A program made the translations under genes and the position numbers. Below are positions 13,342 to 13,371 of a stretch of 13,371 nt of DNA, piece by piece (within the stretch, counting starts at the first letter, position 1; the number at the start of each line of letters is the position of its first letter). Under the pieces are notes generated by a model. The model was not told where the DNA came from. It searched no databases and worked only from the letters and a program-made list of their open reading frames with translations. The stretch spans positions 1 to 13,371 of the forward strand of contig DXDO01000127.1 in NCBI GenBank assembly GCA_019115425.1, read 5' to 3'. This DNA comes from Candidatus Agathobaculum merdigallinarum. GTDB lineage: Bacteria > Bacillota > Clostridia > Oscillospirales > Butyricicoccaceae.

Positions 13342-13351
13342 AATGCGTCAA
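13323..13351 (-). promoter_or_regulatory. Near-consensus promoter of the PadR-HAAS-DUF4097 unit
   Basis: On the minus strand, TTGACG and a perfect TATAAT are separated by exactly 17 bases. Upstream, at the window end, is an A/T tract (13354-13368) that could act as an UP element. The predicted start near 13316 gives a leader of about 25 bases. This strong promoter under a dyad fits a gene set kept off until needed. Confidence 0.85.
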
Positions 13352-13371
13352 CGAATATTTAAAAAAAGATG

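Noticed and set aside
13321..13345. AT-rich repeat at the window end as a replication or integration site
   Set aside because: It is fully explained as promoter plus dyad; no DnaA boxes, integrase gene or direct repeats accompany it.

Overview
The window is a GC-rich (coding regions look well above 55% GC) chromosomal segment from a Gram-positive bacterium. Consensus-like sigma-A promoters, AGGAGG-type ribosome binding sites, an LTA-synthase-type membrane sulfatase, an LCP-family protein, a PadR/HAAS/DUF4097/PspC cassette and a lone SecG point to the Firmicutes. The high GC fits the Oscillospiraceae/Butyricicoccaceae side of the Clostridia (an inference, not a species call). No rRNA, complete tRNA, CRISPR array, insertion sequence or prophage gene was seen.

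Layout. (a) 1-386, minus: 5' part of a lipoprotein gene cut by the window edge. (b) 545-2494, plus: LTA-synthase-like membrane phosphotransferase, transcribed divergently from (a) from a promoter whose predicted start lies on the ATG. (c) 2495-2726: convergent gap packed with stem-loops, including two terminators and a possible branched RNA fold. (d) 6766 to 2727, minus: pyruvate kinase, an LCP-family cell-wall protein whose start lies 4 bases past the pyk stop, then a hairpin and an M16 zinc peptidase. (e) 6767-7073: divergent promoter region. (f) 7074-9100, plus: a nucleotidyltransferase, an unrecognised 173-residue protein, secG with its own promoter, and a 75-residue membrane protein starting one base after secG; a strong bidirectional terminator closes this run. 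(g) 10457 to 9202, minus: a small flavodoxin-like protein overlapping by ATGA a fused GIY-YIG nuclease/Nudix hydrolase. (h) 13291 to 10570, minus: PadR regulator, HAAS/DUF1700 membrane protein, DUF4097 protein, PspC protein and an acidic two-span membrane protein.

How they work together. Much of the window concerns the cell envelope: glycerol-phosphate polymer synthesis (b), polymer attachment to the wall (LCP), secretion (SecG and its partner), and an envelope-responsive regulatory cassette (h). The PadR cassette is preceded by a near-consensus promoter carrying a perfect 9-bp inverted repeat over the -10 box, which suggests autorepression. PspC has a second, internal promoter. The most unusual single gene is the GIY-YIG/Nudix fusion. 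I did not find a clear-cut new defence or mobile system; the best candidates for something under-described are the fusion protein, the envelope cassette, the structured gap at 2507-2700 and the secG-linked small membrane protein.
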